Source: JAAELZ01 sp965223465 | GTDB taxonomy: Bacteria > Pseudomonadota > Gammaproteobacteria > Arenicellales > Poriferihabitantaceae | Direction: 5' to 3' | DNA length: 64,000 nt | Assembly (NCBI GenBank): GCA_965223465.1 | Contig: OZ245025.1 | Location: 496,001-560,000, forward strand | In this document: positions 1 to 8,271 of the stretch, piece by piece | How the letters are laid out: every line of letters starts with the position of its first letter | Position numbering within the stretch: position 1 is the first letter of the stretch | Program-made: the position numbers and the translations under genes | The notes under the pieces: generated by a model | What the model was told of the DNA's origin: nothing | Databases searched by the model: none | The model's input: the letters and a program-made list of their open reading frames with translations, nothing else

Positions 1-13
1 CATTTAAAGCGAT

Positions 14-892
14 ATGAAACTGGAAGCGACTGTCGGAAATACCCCCTTAGTTCAGGTTAGTAATTTGGCGCCAGTGGATACCAACACCTATTTAATTAAG
101 CTGGAAGGGAATAATCCCGCTGGTTCGGTTAAGGATCGACCCGCATTAAATATGATCACTCAGGCGGCGCAACGTGGCGATATCAAGCCGGGTGACACCT
201 TACTTGAAGCAACCAGTGGTAATACGGGTATTGCTTTGGCGATGGTGAGCGCAATGCTGGGCTACAAGATGATTTTAATTATGCCGGATAACATGAGCAA
301 AGAACGCCAACTTACGATGAGTGTTTATGGTGCAGAACTTATTTTGGTGAGTGAGGAAGAAGGCATGGAAGGGGCGCGTGATTTGGCGGAGAAAATGCAA
401 GGTGAAGGTCGCGGCTATTTGCTTGATCAGTTTTCCAACCCGGATAACCCAGAAGCGCACTATCTGAGCACCGGCCCCGAGATTTGGCAGCAAACCCAGC
501 AGCAGATCACCCACTTTGTGAGCGCGATGGGAACGACAGGAACGATTATGGGAACCGGGCGTTATTTAAAAGAAATGAACCCAGCGGTTCAAATTATTGG
601 TGTTCGACCTAGCGAAGGTGCTTCAATACCAGGCATCCGTCGCTGGTCCAAAGCCTATTTGCCCGCGATATTCGACGAACGACAGATTGATCAAAAGATC
701 GATGTGAGTCAGCAAGAGGCAGAGCATATGTGTCGCCGCCTGGCAGCCAAAGAAGGTGTGTTTTGTGGTATTTCTTCGGGGGGAGCGTTTGCTGCTGCAT
801 TAAAATTGGGTCAGCAGCTCAATAATGCTACAATCGTGAGTATAATCTGCGACCGGGGTGATCGTTATCTCAGCACTTCTGTTTTTGATTAA
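14..892 (+). CDS. cysM: Cysteine synthase B (O-acetylserine sulfhydrylase, CysM type)
   Basis: PLP enzyme that makes cysteine from O-acetylserine and sulfide or thiosulfate in the cytoplasm. The N-terminus carries the GNTPL motif, then GNNPAGSVKDRP with the PLP-binding lysine at residue 40, and the substrate loop TSGNTG near residue 67. The GISSGG phosphate-binding loop lies near the C-terminus. Asn-Asn-Pro before AGSVKDR is typical of CysM rather than CysK. At 292 residues it is close to the usual CysM length of about 300. An in-frame stop at 5-7 lies just upstream, so the start at 14 is the only reasonable one and the gene is complete. It stands alone on the plus strand, followed by a peptidase gene. 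Confidence 0.93.
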   Translation: MKLEATVGNTPLVQVSNLAPVDTNTYLIKLEGNNPAGSVKDRPALNMITQAAQRGDIKPGDTLLEATSGNTGIALAMVSAMLGYKMILIMPDNMSKERQLTMSVYGAELILVSEEEGMEGARDLAEKMQGEGRGYLLDQFSNPDNPEAHYLSTGPEIWQQTQQQITHFVSAMGTTGTIMGTGRYLKEMNPAVQIIGVRPSEGASIPGIRRWSKAYLPAIFDERQIDQKIDVSQQEAEHMCRRLAAKEGVFCGISSGGAFAAALKLGQQLNNATIVSIICDRGDRYLSTSVFD

Positions 893-965
893 TATGCTGA
901 TTAACAAGTTTTTTTACCAGACTCGTTAGGTTTAATTTGGTTGACCCTCAGTTTCATTACGGTTC

Positions 966-2186
966 ATGCGCATGATACCCCTTCGCCTTTTTAAGCGATT
1001 CATTTTAGCCGGTATGCTCGTTTTTATGACAGGCGCCCAATCGGCTTGCGCATTACTTAAACCTTTTGGGTTTTTTAGTAAATCAGAGCAGGTACCTGTC
1101 CATGAAGTGGCCAGTTTTCGCTACGAGATACCTCGACCTGTTTCTGCGTCATTACCCGAGGCGCCTAGCAAGCAAGCAAGCAAGCCTGCAACAACCAAAG
1201 CACACCCCGTAATATCGTCAAAATTCGAGTTTAAATCTTTTATTGATAAAATTATATTTTATAAACCCAAACGCGATTCTGTGCTGGAGCAACAACTTCC
1301 GCAACTGGCTTCGGTAAAACTACCTGAACAAAGCGACTCTCAACCCACCGGTAGCCGTAGCGCTGAGCAAATCGAGTTCTGTAATAAGATAGATAAGCGT
1401 TTATCCAGCATTAGTTTGCACGAATGTATGGCCATCCCTTTTTATCGAACTGGGTATCTGTCAGAAAACGGTCAACCCATCATGCTAAGTCGATTTGCCA
1501 GGATGGATGAAGTTGAACCAACCGGTCGTATTTTGTTATTGGGAGGTGTTCACGGTGATGAATTATCCTCTGTGAGTATCGTGTTTGAATGGATGCAATT
1601 TTTGAAGTTACATAATGATGGGAAGTTTGTATGGGATGTCGTGCCGGTCATGAATCCAGATGGGCTTTTTCAGAAAAACTCTACACGTACAAACGCCAAT
1701 GGCGTTGATTTAAATCGTAATATGCCAACTGCAAACTGGGCGGCGGAGGCGCTCAATTATTGGCGCCGTAAGACTGGCAGTGCGCCGCGTAAGTTTCCAG
1801 GTAACCACGCTGGGAGTGAGTTAGAAACACAGTGGTTAATGCATGAAATAGATCAATTTAGACCTGATATGATCATTAGCGTGCACGCACCCCACAATCT
1901 AATCGACTATGATGCACCGAGCCGGAAGTACGCACCGCGGCAATTTGGCCATTTAAAAGGTGGGTTGTTGGGTACTTTCCCCGGCTCTCTAGGAAATTAT
2001 GCTGGTGTGACCCGCGGTATTCCAGTGGTTACCATAGAGTTAGCGAGTGCGGATAAGGCAGTCCCGGTCAAATTGGCACACGATATGTGGTCAGATATGC
2101 TGTCTTGGTTATCCAAAACGGTGCCAATCGAGAACAAGCGATTTATGGAGAATCGCCGTTACGCCAACCTAAATAAAACCAAGTAA
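966..2186 (+). CDS. M14-family zinc carboxypeptidase (MpaA-like), exported
   Basis: Predicted zinc peptidase of the M14 family, resembling murein peptide amidase A, which trims peptidoglycan peptides. The zinc-ligand motif HGDE lies at residues 196-199 (H196, E199). NPDG and VDLNRN follow, as in M14 enzymes, then a third candidate zinc His in SVHAPH near residue 306 and a candidate catalytic Glu in VTIELASAD. Unlike E. coli MpaA it has a hydrophobic N-terminal segment (about residues 12-30) that looks like a signal peptide or anchor, and a roughly 150-residue low-complexity linker before the catalytic domain, so it probably acts in the periplasm. The exact substrate is not known. It converges on the pyr operon. 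Confidence 0.8.
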   Translation: MRMIPLRLFKRFILAGMLVFMTGAQSACALLKPFGFFSKSEQVPVHEVASFRYEIPRPVSASLPEAPSKQASKPATTKAHPVISSKFEFKSFIDKIIFYKPKRDSVLEQQLPQLASVKLPEQSDSQPTGSRSAEQIEFCNKIDKRLSSISLHECMAIPFYRTGYLSENGQPIMLSRFARMDEVEPTGRILLLGGVHGDELSSVSIVFEWMQFLKLHNDGKFVWDVVPVMNPDGLFQKNSTRTNANGVDLNRNMPTANWAAEALNYWRRKTGSAPRKFPGNHAGSELETQWLMHEIDQFRPDMIISVHAPHNLIDYDAPSRKYAPRQFGHLKGGLLGTFPGSLGNYAGVTRGIPVVTIELASADKAVPVKLAHDMWSDMLSWLSKTVPIENKRFMENRRYANLNKTK

Positions 2187-2216
2187 ACACGACTTACCTG
2201 TGTGATAAAACAGGGC

Positions 2217-3500
2217 TTATTGAGAAAATGGGTAAACCATTTTTCCGTCGATAAAGGTATGCGTCACTTTACCTTGCAGCGTCTGCTGAATAAAGGGAGA
2301 GCTGTGGCCCCGGCAGTACAAGTTTTCGGCGTTTAATTGCCATCGTTCAGCAGGATCGAAAATACAGATATCGGCCGCCTGTCCCAGTCCCAAGTGACCG
2401 GCGTCTAGGCCTATCTCCTTGGCCGGGTTGCAGGTTAGTAAGGCAATGGCTTGATTCAGGCTACAGACCTTTTCCTGGGCCAATTTTAGCGTCAGGCACA
2501 GTAATGTCTGCAGGCCAATCACCCCGGTTGAGGCCTCACTAAATGGTGCAAGTTTGGTATCTGCCCCACGCGATTGATGGTCAGAGCAGACAGAGGTTAT
2601 TGAGCCCGACTGTACCCCTTTGCGCAGTGCCTGCTTATCACTTTCTTCACGAAATGGCGGGATGACTTTAAAATTGGAATCAAAATCTGGCATATCATTT
2701 TCAGAAATATGCAAATGATGCGCGGCCACACTCGCGCTGACGCGTAGATCTTGACTTTTTGCGTGCTCAACCATTTCCAACGCGCGAGCACTGGAAAGTT
2801 GTTGGATATGCGCGGTGACGCCCGTGGTTTCAACCAGGGCCAAATCACGTGCTACTGCAACGGTTTCCGCGGCTTCTGGAATCGCGGGTAGGCCAAGACG
2901 CGTACTAAGCGCCCCTTCATGAATACACCCATTGCCGAGCAGGTATGGATCAAACGGGGTTAAAAAAACCTTGATGTCATAAGTGGAGGCGTATTGCATC
3001 GCGCGACGCATTACCAAGGTGTCGGCGATGGGTTTGAGCGCGTTGCCAACCCCAACACAACCTGCTTCACTCAGCAGTGCCATATCGGTCAGGGTAACCC
3101 CTTCTAGTTTACGGGTCATGGCGCCGATCGGATGAATTCGTGCTAGACCGACATCTGCTGCTAAATCTTGTTCCAGAATTGCGCTTGCCGGCATGTCAAT
3201 CACCGGCAAGGTATCGGGTGGGCAGACGATTCGTGTGATGCCGCCAGCGACGGCGGACTGTAATTCTTTATTCAGTACATGGGCCGAGTCCGCACCCGGA
3301 CTACGTACGCGCGCGCATAAATCAATCAACCCAGGGCAGATTATTTTATCCTTAGCGTCAATGGTTTGCTGGGCCTGGAACTCGCTCGGTGGGTTGTCAA
3401 TTGCGGAAATCTTGCCGTCTGCGATGAACACATCGTGGTTTCCATCGACGGCATTTTCAGGGTCAATTAAGCGTCCGTTTAGAATAGCAATGTGGCTCAT
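2217..3500 (-). CDS. pyrX: Dihydroorotase-like protein, probably non-catalytic (PyrX / PyrC')
   Basis: Amidohydrolase-fold protein of the dihydroorotase family. The usual metal-binding His-x-His after PGLID is replaced by Cys-Ala-Arg (PGLIDLCARVRSPG), so the active site is broken. This is the hallmark of the inactive PyrC' partner that holds dodecameric aspartate carbamoyltransferase together in Pseudomonas-type bacteria. The gene overlaps the end of pyrB by 4 bp (ATGA), as expected for subunits of one complex. A catalytic PyrC would have to be encoded elsewhere. Length (427 residues) matches the family. The missing HxH is seen directly; the structural role is from family knowledge. Confidence 0.9.
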   Translation of the reverse strand: MSHIAILNGRLIDPENAVDGNHDVFIADGKISAIDNPPSEFQAQQTIDAKDKIICPGLIDLCARVRSPGADSAHVLNKELQSAVAGGITRIVCPPDTLPVIDMPASAILEQDLAADVGLARIHPIGAMTRKLEGVTLTDMALLSEAGCVGVGNALKPIADTLVMRRAMQYASTYDIKVFLTPFDPYLLGNGCIHEGALSTRLGLPAIPEAAETVAVARDLALVETTGVTAHIQQLSSARALEMVEHAKSQDLRVSASVAAHHLHISENDMPDFDSNFKVIPPFREESDKQALRKGVQSGSITSVCSDHQSRGADTKLAPFSEASTGVIGLQTLLCLTLKLAQEKVCSLNQAIALLTCNPAKEIGLDAGHLGLGQAADICIFDPAERWQLNAENLYCRGHSSPFIQQTLQGKVTHTFIDGKMVYPFSQ

Positions 3501-4486
3501 TTTGCTGCTCCTTTGGCGGGCTGACCACCCATCAGTAAGCTCATAATGGCCATGCGCACGGCAATACCATTGGTGACCTGCGGTAAAATTACGGATTGCG
3601 GTCCATCGGCCACTTCGGAGGCGATTTCCAGGCCACGATTAATTGGCCCAGGATGCATAACAATTGCATCCTTATCTGCCAGAGCTACGCGCCGGTTAGT
3701 GAGCCCAAAACGGTAATAATACTCTTGTTTGCTCGGGATTTGCTGACCTTCCATGCGTTCATGCTGTAAGCGTAGCATCAGGATCGCATCGACCCCTTTG
3801 ACACCCTCATCCATGTCGCTGTAGGTATTGACGCCCATGGTTTCTATTTTTGTCGGGATCAAGGTTTTTGGGCCAATCACGCGAATATCTTTAACCCCCA
3901 GTACGCGCAGTGCTTCAATTTGTGAGCGCGCAACTCGTGAGTGCAAAACATCACCTACTATCGCGACCTTTAAGCTATCGAATTCACCTTTGAAATGACG
4001 AATGGTAAACATATCCAGCATGGCTTGTGTGGGGTGTGCGTGTCGGCCATCCCCGGCGTTGATGACACGTACTTCGTTAGGTAGATGTTGCGCAATCAGC
4101 GCTGCTGTGCCACTGGCGCCATCTCGCACCACAAACATATCGACATGCATGGCTTCAAGCGTGTAAACCGTGTCTAGTATTGACTCGCCTTTGGTGGTCG
4201 ACATGCGCGCAGCATTCAAATTAATGACATCTGCTGACAGCCGTTTGGCGGCGATTTCAAAAGTGGTGCGTGTGCGCGTACTAGGCTCAAAAAACAGGTT
4301 TACCACGGTTTTACCGCGTAGTAATGGGACTTTTTTTATTTCTCGTTTCCCAAAACTAATAAAACTATCAGCTAAATCCAGTATTTGGGTGAGGGTTTCT
4401 TTGGAATGATTAGAGGTGGATAAAAAGTGTTTTAACTGTCCGTCGCTGGTAATTTCTATATTGTTGGGTGCCAGGCGCTTACTCAT
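3497..4486 (-). CDS. pyrB: Aspartate carbamoyltransferase catalytic subunit
   Basis: Catalyses carbamoyl phosphate plus aspartate to N-carbamoylaspartate, the committed step of pyrimidine synthesis. The carbamoyl-phosphate loop STRTRTTFE is at about residues 74-82, HPTQAMLDM follows in mid-protein, and MHPGPINRGLEI near the end contacts aspartate. At 329 residues it is slightly longer than E. coli PyrB, as in PyrX-type enzymes. It is the middle gene of pyrR-pyrB-pyrX, overlapping both neighbours by 4 bp, so translation is probably coupled. Confidence 0.96.
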   Translation of the reverse strand: MSKRLAPNNIEITSDGQLKHFLSTSNHSKETLTQILDLADSFISFGKREIKKVPLLRGKTVVNLFFEPSTRTRTTFEIAAKRLSADVINLNAARMSTTKGESILDTVYTLEAMHVDMFVVRDGASGTAALIAQHLPNEVRVINAGDGRHAHPTQAMLDMFTIRHFKGEFDSLKVAIVGDVLHSRVARSQIEALRVLGVKDIRVIGPKTLIPTKIETMGVNTYSDMDEGVKGVDAILMLRLQHERMEGQQIPSKQEYYYRFGLTNRRVALADKDAIVMHPGPINRGLEIASEVADGPQSVILPQVTNGIAVRMAIMSLLMGGQPAKGAAK

Positions 4487-4986
4487 GAATTGGGGTCTAT
4501 TATTTTTAGTTGAAATTTTTCATCGATATAGCTGAGCTTAACTTGCTGATCTGGTGCCAGTTTGAGATCCATTCCGCACACATCCGCCTGAATGGGAAGT
4601 TCACGACCTTCGCGATCTACCAATACCACCAGGCTGATGGAGCTTGGTCGGCCATAATCAAATAGTTCGTTCATGGCAGCTCGAATAGTACGCCCGGTAT
4701 GCAATACATCGTCTACTAGAATAATATGCTGGTTTTCTATCGACTCGGGTAAATCAGAAGATTTAACCTGTGGATTTAAACCAATTTGGGTGAAATCATC
4801 ACGATAAAAGGATATGTCCAACATGCCCAGTGGATGGCTACTACCTAGTGCAATTCGAAGCTGCTCTGCGATCCAAGCGCCGCCGGTGTGAATACCGATA
4901 ATCAGGCAGTTGTCCAAATCATCATGATTACGTAAAGACTCGGCCATACTGTCGATCAAGCTGATAATTTCGGCGTGTTTGAGCAT
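4483..4986 (-). CDS. pyrR: PyrR bifunctional regulator / uracil phosphoribosyltransferase
   Basis: Phosphoribosyltransferase-fold protein; the PRPP-binding motif ILVDDVLHTGRTIRAA is clear. PyrR proteins regulate pyr genes and have uracil phosphoribosyltransferase activity. The reading frame is open up to a TTG at 5037, but an extended -10 promoter lies at 5018-5023, so transcription should begin downstream of that TTG. The ATG at 4986 is therefore preferred (167 residues, starting MLKHAEII). The 5' leader would be only about 25 nt, too short for the classical PyrR attenuator, so regulation here is probably different or absent. Confidence 0.9.
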   Translation of the reverse strand: MLKHAEIISLIDSMAESLRNHDDLDNCLIIGIHTGGAWIAEQLRIALGSSHPLGMLDISFYRDDFTQIGLNPQVKSSDLPESIENQHIILVDDVLHTGRTIRAAMNELFDYGRPSSISLVVLVDREGRELPIQADVCGMDLKLAPDQQVKLSYIDEKFQLKIIDPNS

Positions 4987-5015
4987 GTTATGGGAGTGCG
5001 CCTGGTTGATTGGGC

Positions 5016-5026
5016 TAATTATACCA
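5016..5026 (-). promoter_or_regulatory. Extended -10 promoter of the pyrR-pyrB-pyrX operon
   Basis: Read on the minus strand the sequence is TTGGTATAAT: a perfect TATAAT (5018-5023) preceded by TGn, the extended -10 form that does not need a good -35 box. No convincing -35 is present. It sits about 32 bp upstream of the preferred pyrR ATG. Confidence 0.6.
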
Positions 5027-5051
5027 AAAGCAAACAACGCGTCTTTCGGTA

Positions 5052-5519
5052 TTATTGCTTAGTATGGGCGAAATAACCTTCAAGAATTAACTGTGCAGCA
5101 AGCGAATCGCGTAAAGCTATTTTTTTCGCGCTGATTTTCTTTCCTCTTCCCTGTTGTGCTCGTAGCAAGTGATCCGCCGTGGCGGAACTATAACGCTCAT
5201 CGGCAAAGCTGACTGGTAAATTAAGTTCGCTCGCCAGCGCTTTTCCAAGTTTGTGTATTTTTTGGCTCATGCGGGTGGTTTGACCTGCCGCGTTCAGTGG
5301 GGCACCAAATACAAGGTGATCTACTTTCCAAGTACCAATCAGATGCCCAATAACTGCCGTTACGATACTCCCATTAGACTTGAAAATCCTAGCGGTTTCA
5401 ATTGCCGGAAGCGGTTGCGCGGTACCGATAAGATCATTGCCAATGGCTAAGCCAATTTTTTTAGTGCCGTAATCAAACGCGAGGTAGGTTTTAGGCGTGG
5501 CCAATTTGTTGTGAAACAC
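5052..5519 (-). CDS. ruvX: Holliday junction resolvase-like RuvX (YqgF)
   Basis: RNase H-fold protein of the YqgF/RuvX family, linked to 16S rRNA 5'-end processing and Holliday junction resolution. AFDYGTKKIGLAIGN at the N-terminus carries the first catalytic Asp, and FADERYSSATA plus DSLAAQLILE near the C-terminus the remaining conserved acidic positions. The start is ambiguous: GTG at 5519, TTG at 5504 (which best fits the usual RuvX N-terminus) or TTG at 5531. All overlap the 3' end of algH. The pair algH-ruvX followed by pyrR is a conserved gammaproteobacterial order. Confidence 0.88.
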   Translation of the reverse strand: MFHNKLATPKTYLAFDYGTKKIGLAIGNDLIGTAQPLPAIETARIFKSNGSIVTAVIGHLIGTWKVDHLVFGAPLNAAGQTTRMSQKIHKLGKALASELNLPVSFADERYSSATADHLLRAQQGRGKKISAKKIALRDSLAAQLILEGYFAHTKQ

Positions 5520-6060
5520 GCGCCGGATCAATCCCGAGTTTGCTGATCACGATATCCGAGATAAATTCAGGTGGGGTATTAAATAAAATATCAGACTCAA
5601 CCGGGCTATGTAGCCAGCTGTTTTGTTCCAGTTCTTGTTCGATTTGCCCAGACCCCCAACCAGCGTAACCCAAAATAAACAAATAATGTTCTGGCCCTTT
5701 GCCCTCACTGATCGCTTCTAGAATATCTTTAGAACTGGTGATAAACAGGTTTTCGTTTACCGCTAGCGTGGATTGCCAGTGGCCCTTTACTGCATGGAGT
5801 ACGAAACCTGCTTCGGGTTGTACCGGGCCACCAAACAAGATGGGTTTTTCCGGGTGTTCAAGATGATCGATGGGAAGCTCCATCTGTTTGAATATTTCTG
5901 CTATCGTTTGCGGCAGTGTTTTATTAATCACAAATGCGACTGCGCCATCTTTGCTGTGCTGGCAAACCACCGAAACCGTGTCGCCGAACAGCGAGTCCTT
6001 TAGTTGCGGCATCGCAATCAGGAAATGGTTTTCTAAGCTGTTTTCGATCATGTCACTCAT
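5491..6060 (-). CDS. algH: UPF0301 family protein AlgH (YqgE)
   Basis: Member of the YqgE/AlgH family, a small cytoplasmic protein whose biochemical role is not settled; in Pseudomonas it was named from alginate regulation. The N-terminal FLIAMPQLKDSLFGDTVSVV stretch and the central FGGPVQPE and GYAGWGSGQIEQE motifs are the family signatures. Length (189) is typical. It lies between tonB-like and ruvX genes in the order seen in Pseudomonas. Confidence 0.93.
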   Translation of the reverse strand: MSDMIENSLENHFLIAMPQLKDSLFGDTVSVVCQHSKDGAVAFVINKTLPQTIAEIFKQMELPIDHLEHPEKPILFGGPVQPEAGFVLHAVKGHWQSTLAVNENLFITSSKDILEAISEGKGPEHYLFILGYAGWGSGQIEQELEQNSWLHSPVESDILFNTPPEFISDIVISKLGIDPARVSQQIGHA

Positions 6061-6145
6061 TAGGTACAGAATACTAACTCTAAAAATGCGGTTTAGGGAA
6101 TAAAATTCAACACTAAATGTGCATTATTTATGGGTAAGGAGTGAT

Positions 6146-6868
6146 TCAGTTTAAGCTCACGGGGCGACTTCTTAGGGCGTTATTTCTAAAATCCCAGGTG
6201 CGAATGATATGCAGCGCGTCATATTCACTCGCAATCTCATCAGGTAAGGGTTTATACGGGCTCGCCAGCATGGCGATTTGAATTGCGGCGTTGTCAATTT
6301 CCACATTTCCTGACGAACGGTGGATGTCGGTTGCACGTACGATTCCTTTGCGGTCAATGGTGATATCTAGTTCCAGGCTGCCCGATAGATTTTTTTCAAG
6401 GAGTACATTTGGGTAGTTTTCGGTGCCAAATTTACTCACATAACTTTGCCAGTACGTTTGATATTGTTGATACGCGGGGCGCGCATCTGTGACCCCCAGA
6501 AATCCGGTCCGCTTATATTGTTGTATAACTTTATCTTGTTCGTTTATCTCTTTGATTAAACGGGCTTGTTCGACCAAAAACTCGTTTTGATCAAATGGCT
6601 TTTTGCGCGCATCGGTATGAATAATTCTTTTTTTAGGCGCCTGGGAGACTATCTTGGGTTTGGCTGTTTTTTCGCCCGCGCCAAGTTGAGTCTTCGCACT
6701 GACTTCTGTGGGGCTTACCAGATTGAGTGAAATGATCTGTTTGCTCGGTCTTAGCTCGGGTTGGGTGATATAAAAGCCAAAGCCCAAAATAAGCACGATG
6801 TGCAATAGTGTGGAGCCGGATAGATTCCAGAGTAATGATTCGCTATGTTGTTGAGTGAGGTGCGTCAA
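6146..6868 (-). CDS. TonB-family energy transducer protein
   Basis: A single N-terminal membrane helix (about residues 17-36) is followed by a Lys/Pro-containing linker and a C-terminal TonB domain at about residues 155-235 with LELDITIDRKGIVRATDI, the RSSGN turn and YKPLPDEI. TonB proteins pass proton-motive-force energy from ExbBD to outer-membrane receptors. The linker is short and not strongly Pro-rich. No ATG is available near the 5' end, so a TTG start at 6868 is proposed; this is uncertain. Position upstream of algH matches the tonB of Pseudomonas-like genomes, but exbB and exbD are not in the window. Confidence 0.78.
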   Translation of the reverse strand: MTHLTQQHSESLLWNLSGSTLLHIVLILGFGFYITQPELRPSKQIISLNLVSPTEVSAKTQLGAGEKTAKPKIVSQAPKKRIIHTDARKKPFDQNEFLVEQARLIKEINEQDKVIQQYKRTGFLGVTDARPAYQQYQTYWQSYVSKFGTENYPNVLLEKNLSGSLELDITIDRKGIVRATDIHRSSGNVEIDNAAIQIAMLASPYKPLPDEIASEYDALHIIRTWDFRNNALRSRPVSLN

Positions 6869-7024
6869 GTGAGCTAATTACGGGGCGATGTTACACGCAT
6901 ACTAAAGTGTTAACGGCTATTTTTGTGCGTGTGATTATAGCGATTTCGACATAAAAATGGAGATGCAAAATTGTGCCTTGTTTCGCGTTATAATTTGGCG
7001 GCGAGAAAGTATACTGAACCCGCT

Positions 7025-7837
7025 GTGCCAAATATAGACATCTTACAAAACATCCTGATTAATGCAGCCCATGCAAAGCTGCCGATTGGACCAAATACAC
7101 CGCATACTACGCAGTCCGCTAAAGCTGATGGTAGCATCGTGACCGACGTTGATGCAGCGTTGCAACATGAAATTCAGTCACAACTTGCGGCACAGTGGCC
7201 GCACATTCCGATGCTAGGTGAAGAAATGTCAAATGCGGAACAAGCAGCAATGCTTAAGTACTCAGATAGTGGTTTGTGGGTGTTGGATCCGTTAGATGGG
7301 ACCACCAATTTCGCGACCGCATTTCCGGTTTATGGGCTCTCTCTGGCTTATGTACAAGGTGGAAAGACCCATGCTGCGGTAATATATGATCCAAACCGTG
7401 ATGAGTGTTTTAGCGCCCAGTTAGGGCAAGGCGCGACCTTAAATGGCAAGCCCATAAGTTCGTCGCATACGGGTAAATTGTGCGATAGTGTTGCCAATGT
7501 AGATTACAAACGTCTGACAGCTGAATTATCCAATCGCTTGGTGACTTGCCCACCGTATCGCTCGCAACGCAATATAGGAAGCTGTGTGCTCGAATGGTGT
7601 TGGTTAGCAACCAATCGAATTCAGGTTTACCTGCATGGTGGACAGCAATTGTGGGATCATGCCGCTGGGCACTTAATTCTGCGCGAGGCTGGTGGTGTTG
7701 CGAGTAACCTAAACGGCAAAGATATGTTATCGAATCGTCTGGTAAAACAATCTGCCATTGCTGCAACCAATCCAGTTTTATATGAACAGTGGTTTGCCTG
7801 GGTGCAGAATGTTACGCACCTTGCACAAGCTAAGTAG
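7025..7837 (+). CDS. Inositol monophosphatase / CysQ-like phosphatase family protein
   Basis: Metal-dependent phosphatase of the IMPase superfamily. The metal-binding motifs are present in order: GEEM near residue 73, LDPLDGTTNF near residue 96 and WDHAAGHLILREAGG near residue 210. Candidate substrates are inositol phosphates or 3'-phosphoadenosine 5'-phosphate. The frame is open to a TTG at 6971, but GTG at 7025 (MPNIDILQN) is preferred because a TATAAT-like -10 lies at 6989-6994. It is divergent from the tonB-like gene and nearly abuts a DUF1801 gene. Confidence 0.85.
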   Translation: MPNIDILQNILINAAHAKLPIGPNTPHTTQSAKADGSIVTDVDAALQHEIQSQLAAQWPHIPMLGEEMSNAEQAAMLKYSDSGLWVLDPLDGTTNFATAFPVYGLSLAYVQGGKTHAAVIYDPNRDECFSAQLGQGATLNGKPISSSHTGKLCDSVANVDYKRLTAELSNRLVTCPPYRSQRNIGSCVLEWCWLATNRIQVYLHGGQQLWDHAAGHLILREAGGVASNLNGKDMLSNRLVKQSAIAATNPVLYEQWFAWVQNVTHLAQAK

Positions 7838-7840
7838 GGC

Positions 7841-8230
7841 ATGCGAGAGCCAACCGATAAACGGGTACAAAAATTTCTGGATGAAATACAGGAATTTGAT
7901 CAGGATCAGCATGTAATTTTGCAACATTTACGCCAAGAGGTTATACGACTCAATCCTAAAGTAAGCGAGCGTATGATGTACGGTGGTATTATGTTCTCGC
8001 TGGAAGGAGAGGATTTCGGTGGAATATTTGCCTACAAAAAGCATGTTTCATTCGAGTTTAGTGCCGGCGCGCAGATGCAGGACCCAGATCAATTATTAGA
8101 AGGTCAGGGTAAATTCCGTCGGCATTTAAAGTTCGTCTCGCCAGATCAAGTGAGCGCCAAAAATATCACTTTTTTCGTACAGCAGGCTCTCTCAATGGTA
8201 ACGCTTTGCTGGAAGTTGGACGGTATATAA
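7841..8230 (+). CDS. DUF1801 domain protein
   Basis: Small soluble protein of the DUF1801 (YdhG/YjbR-like) family. The signatures are the conserved MMYGGIMFSLEG segment near residue 46 and FAYKKHVSFEFS near residue 63. The function of the family is not established. It starts 3 bp after the phosphatase gene, so the two are probably co-transcribed. Confidence 0.75.
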   Translation: MREPTDKRVQKFLDEIQEFDQDQHVILQHLRQEVIRLNPKVSERMMYGGIMFSLEGEDFGGIFAYKKHVSFEFSAGAQMQDPDQLLEGQGKFRRHLKFVSPDQVSAKNITFFVQQALSMVTLCWKLDGI

Positions 8231-8271
8231 GCTATACTAGATATTAACATTAACAACCATAAGGAATACTT

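Noticed and set aside
4987..5037. TTG start at 5037 for pyrR
   Set aside because: The extended -10 promoter lies inside this stretch, so transcription should start after it.
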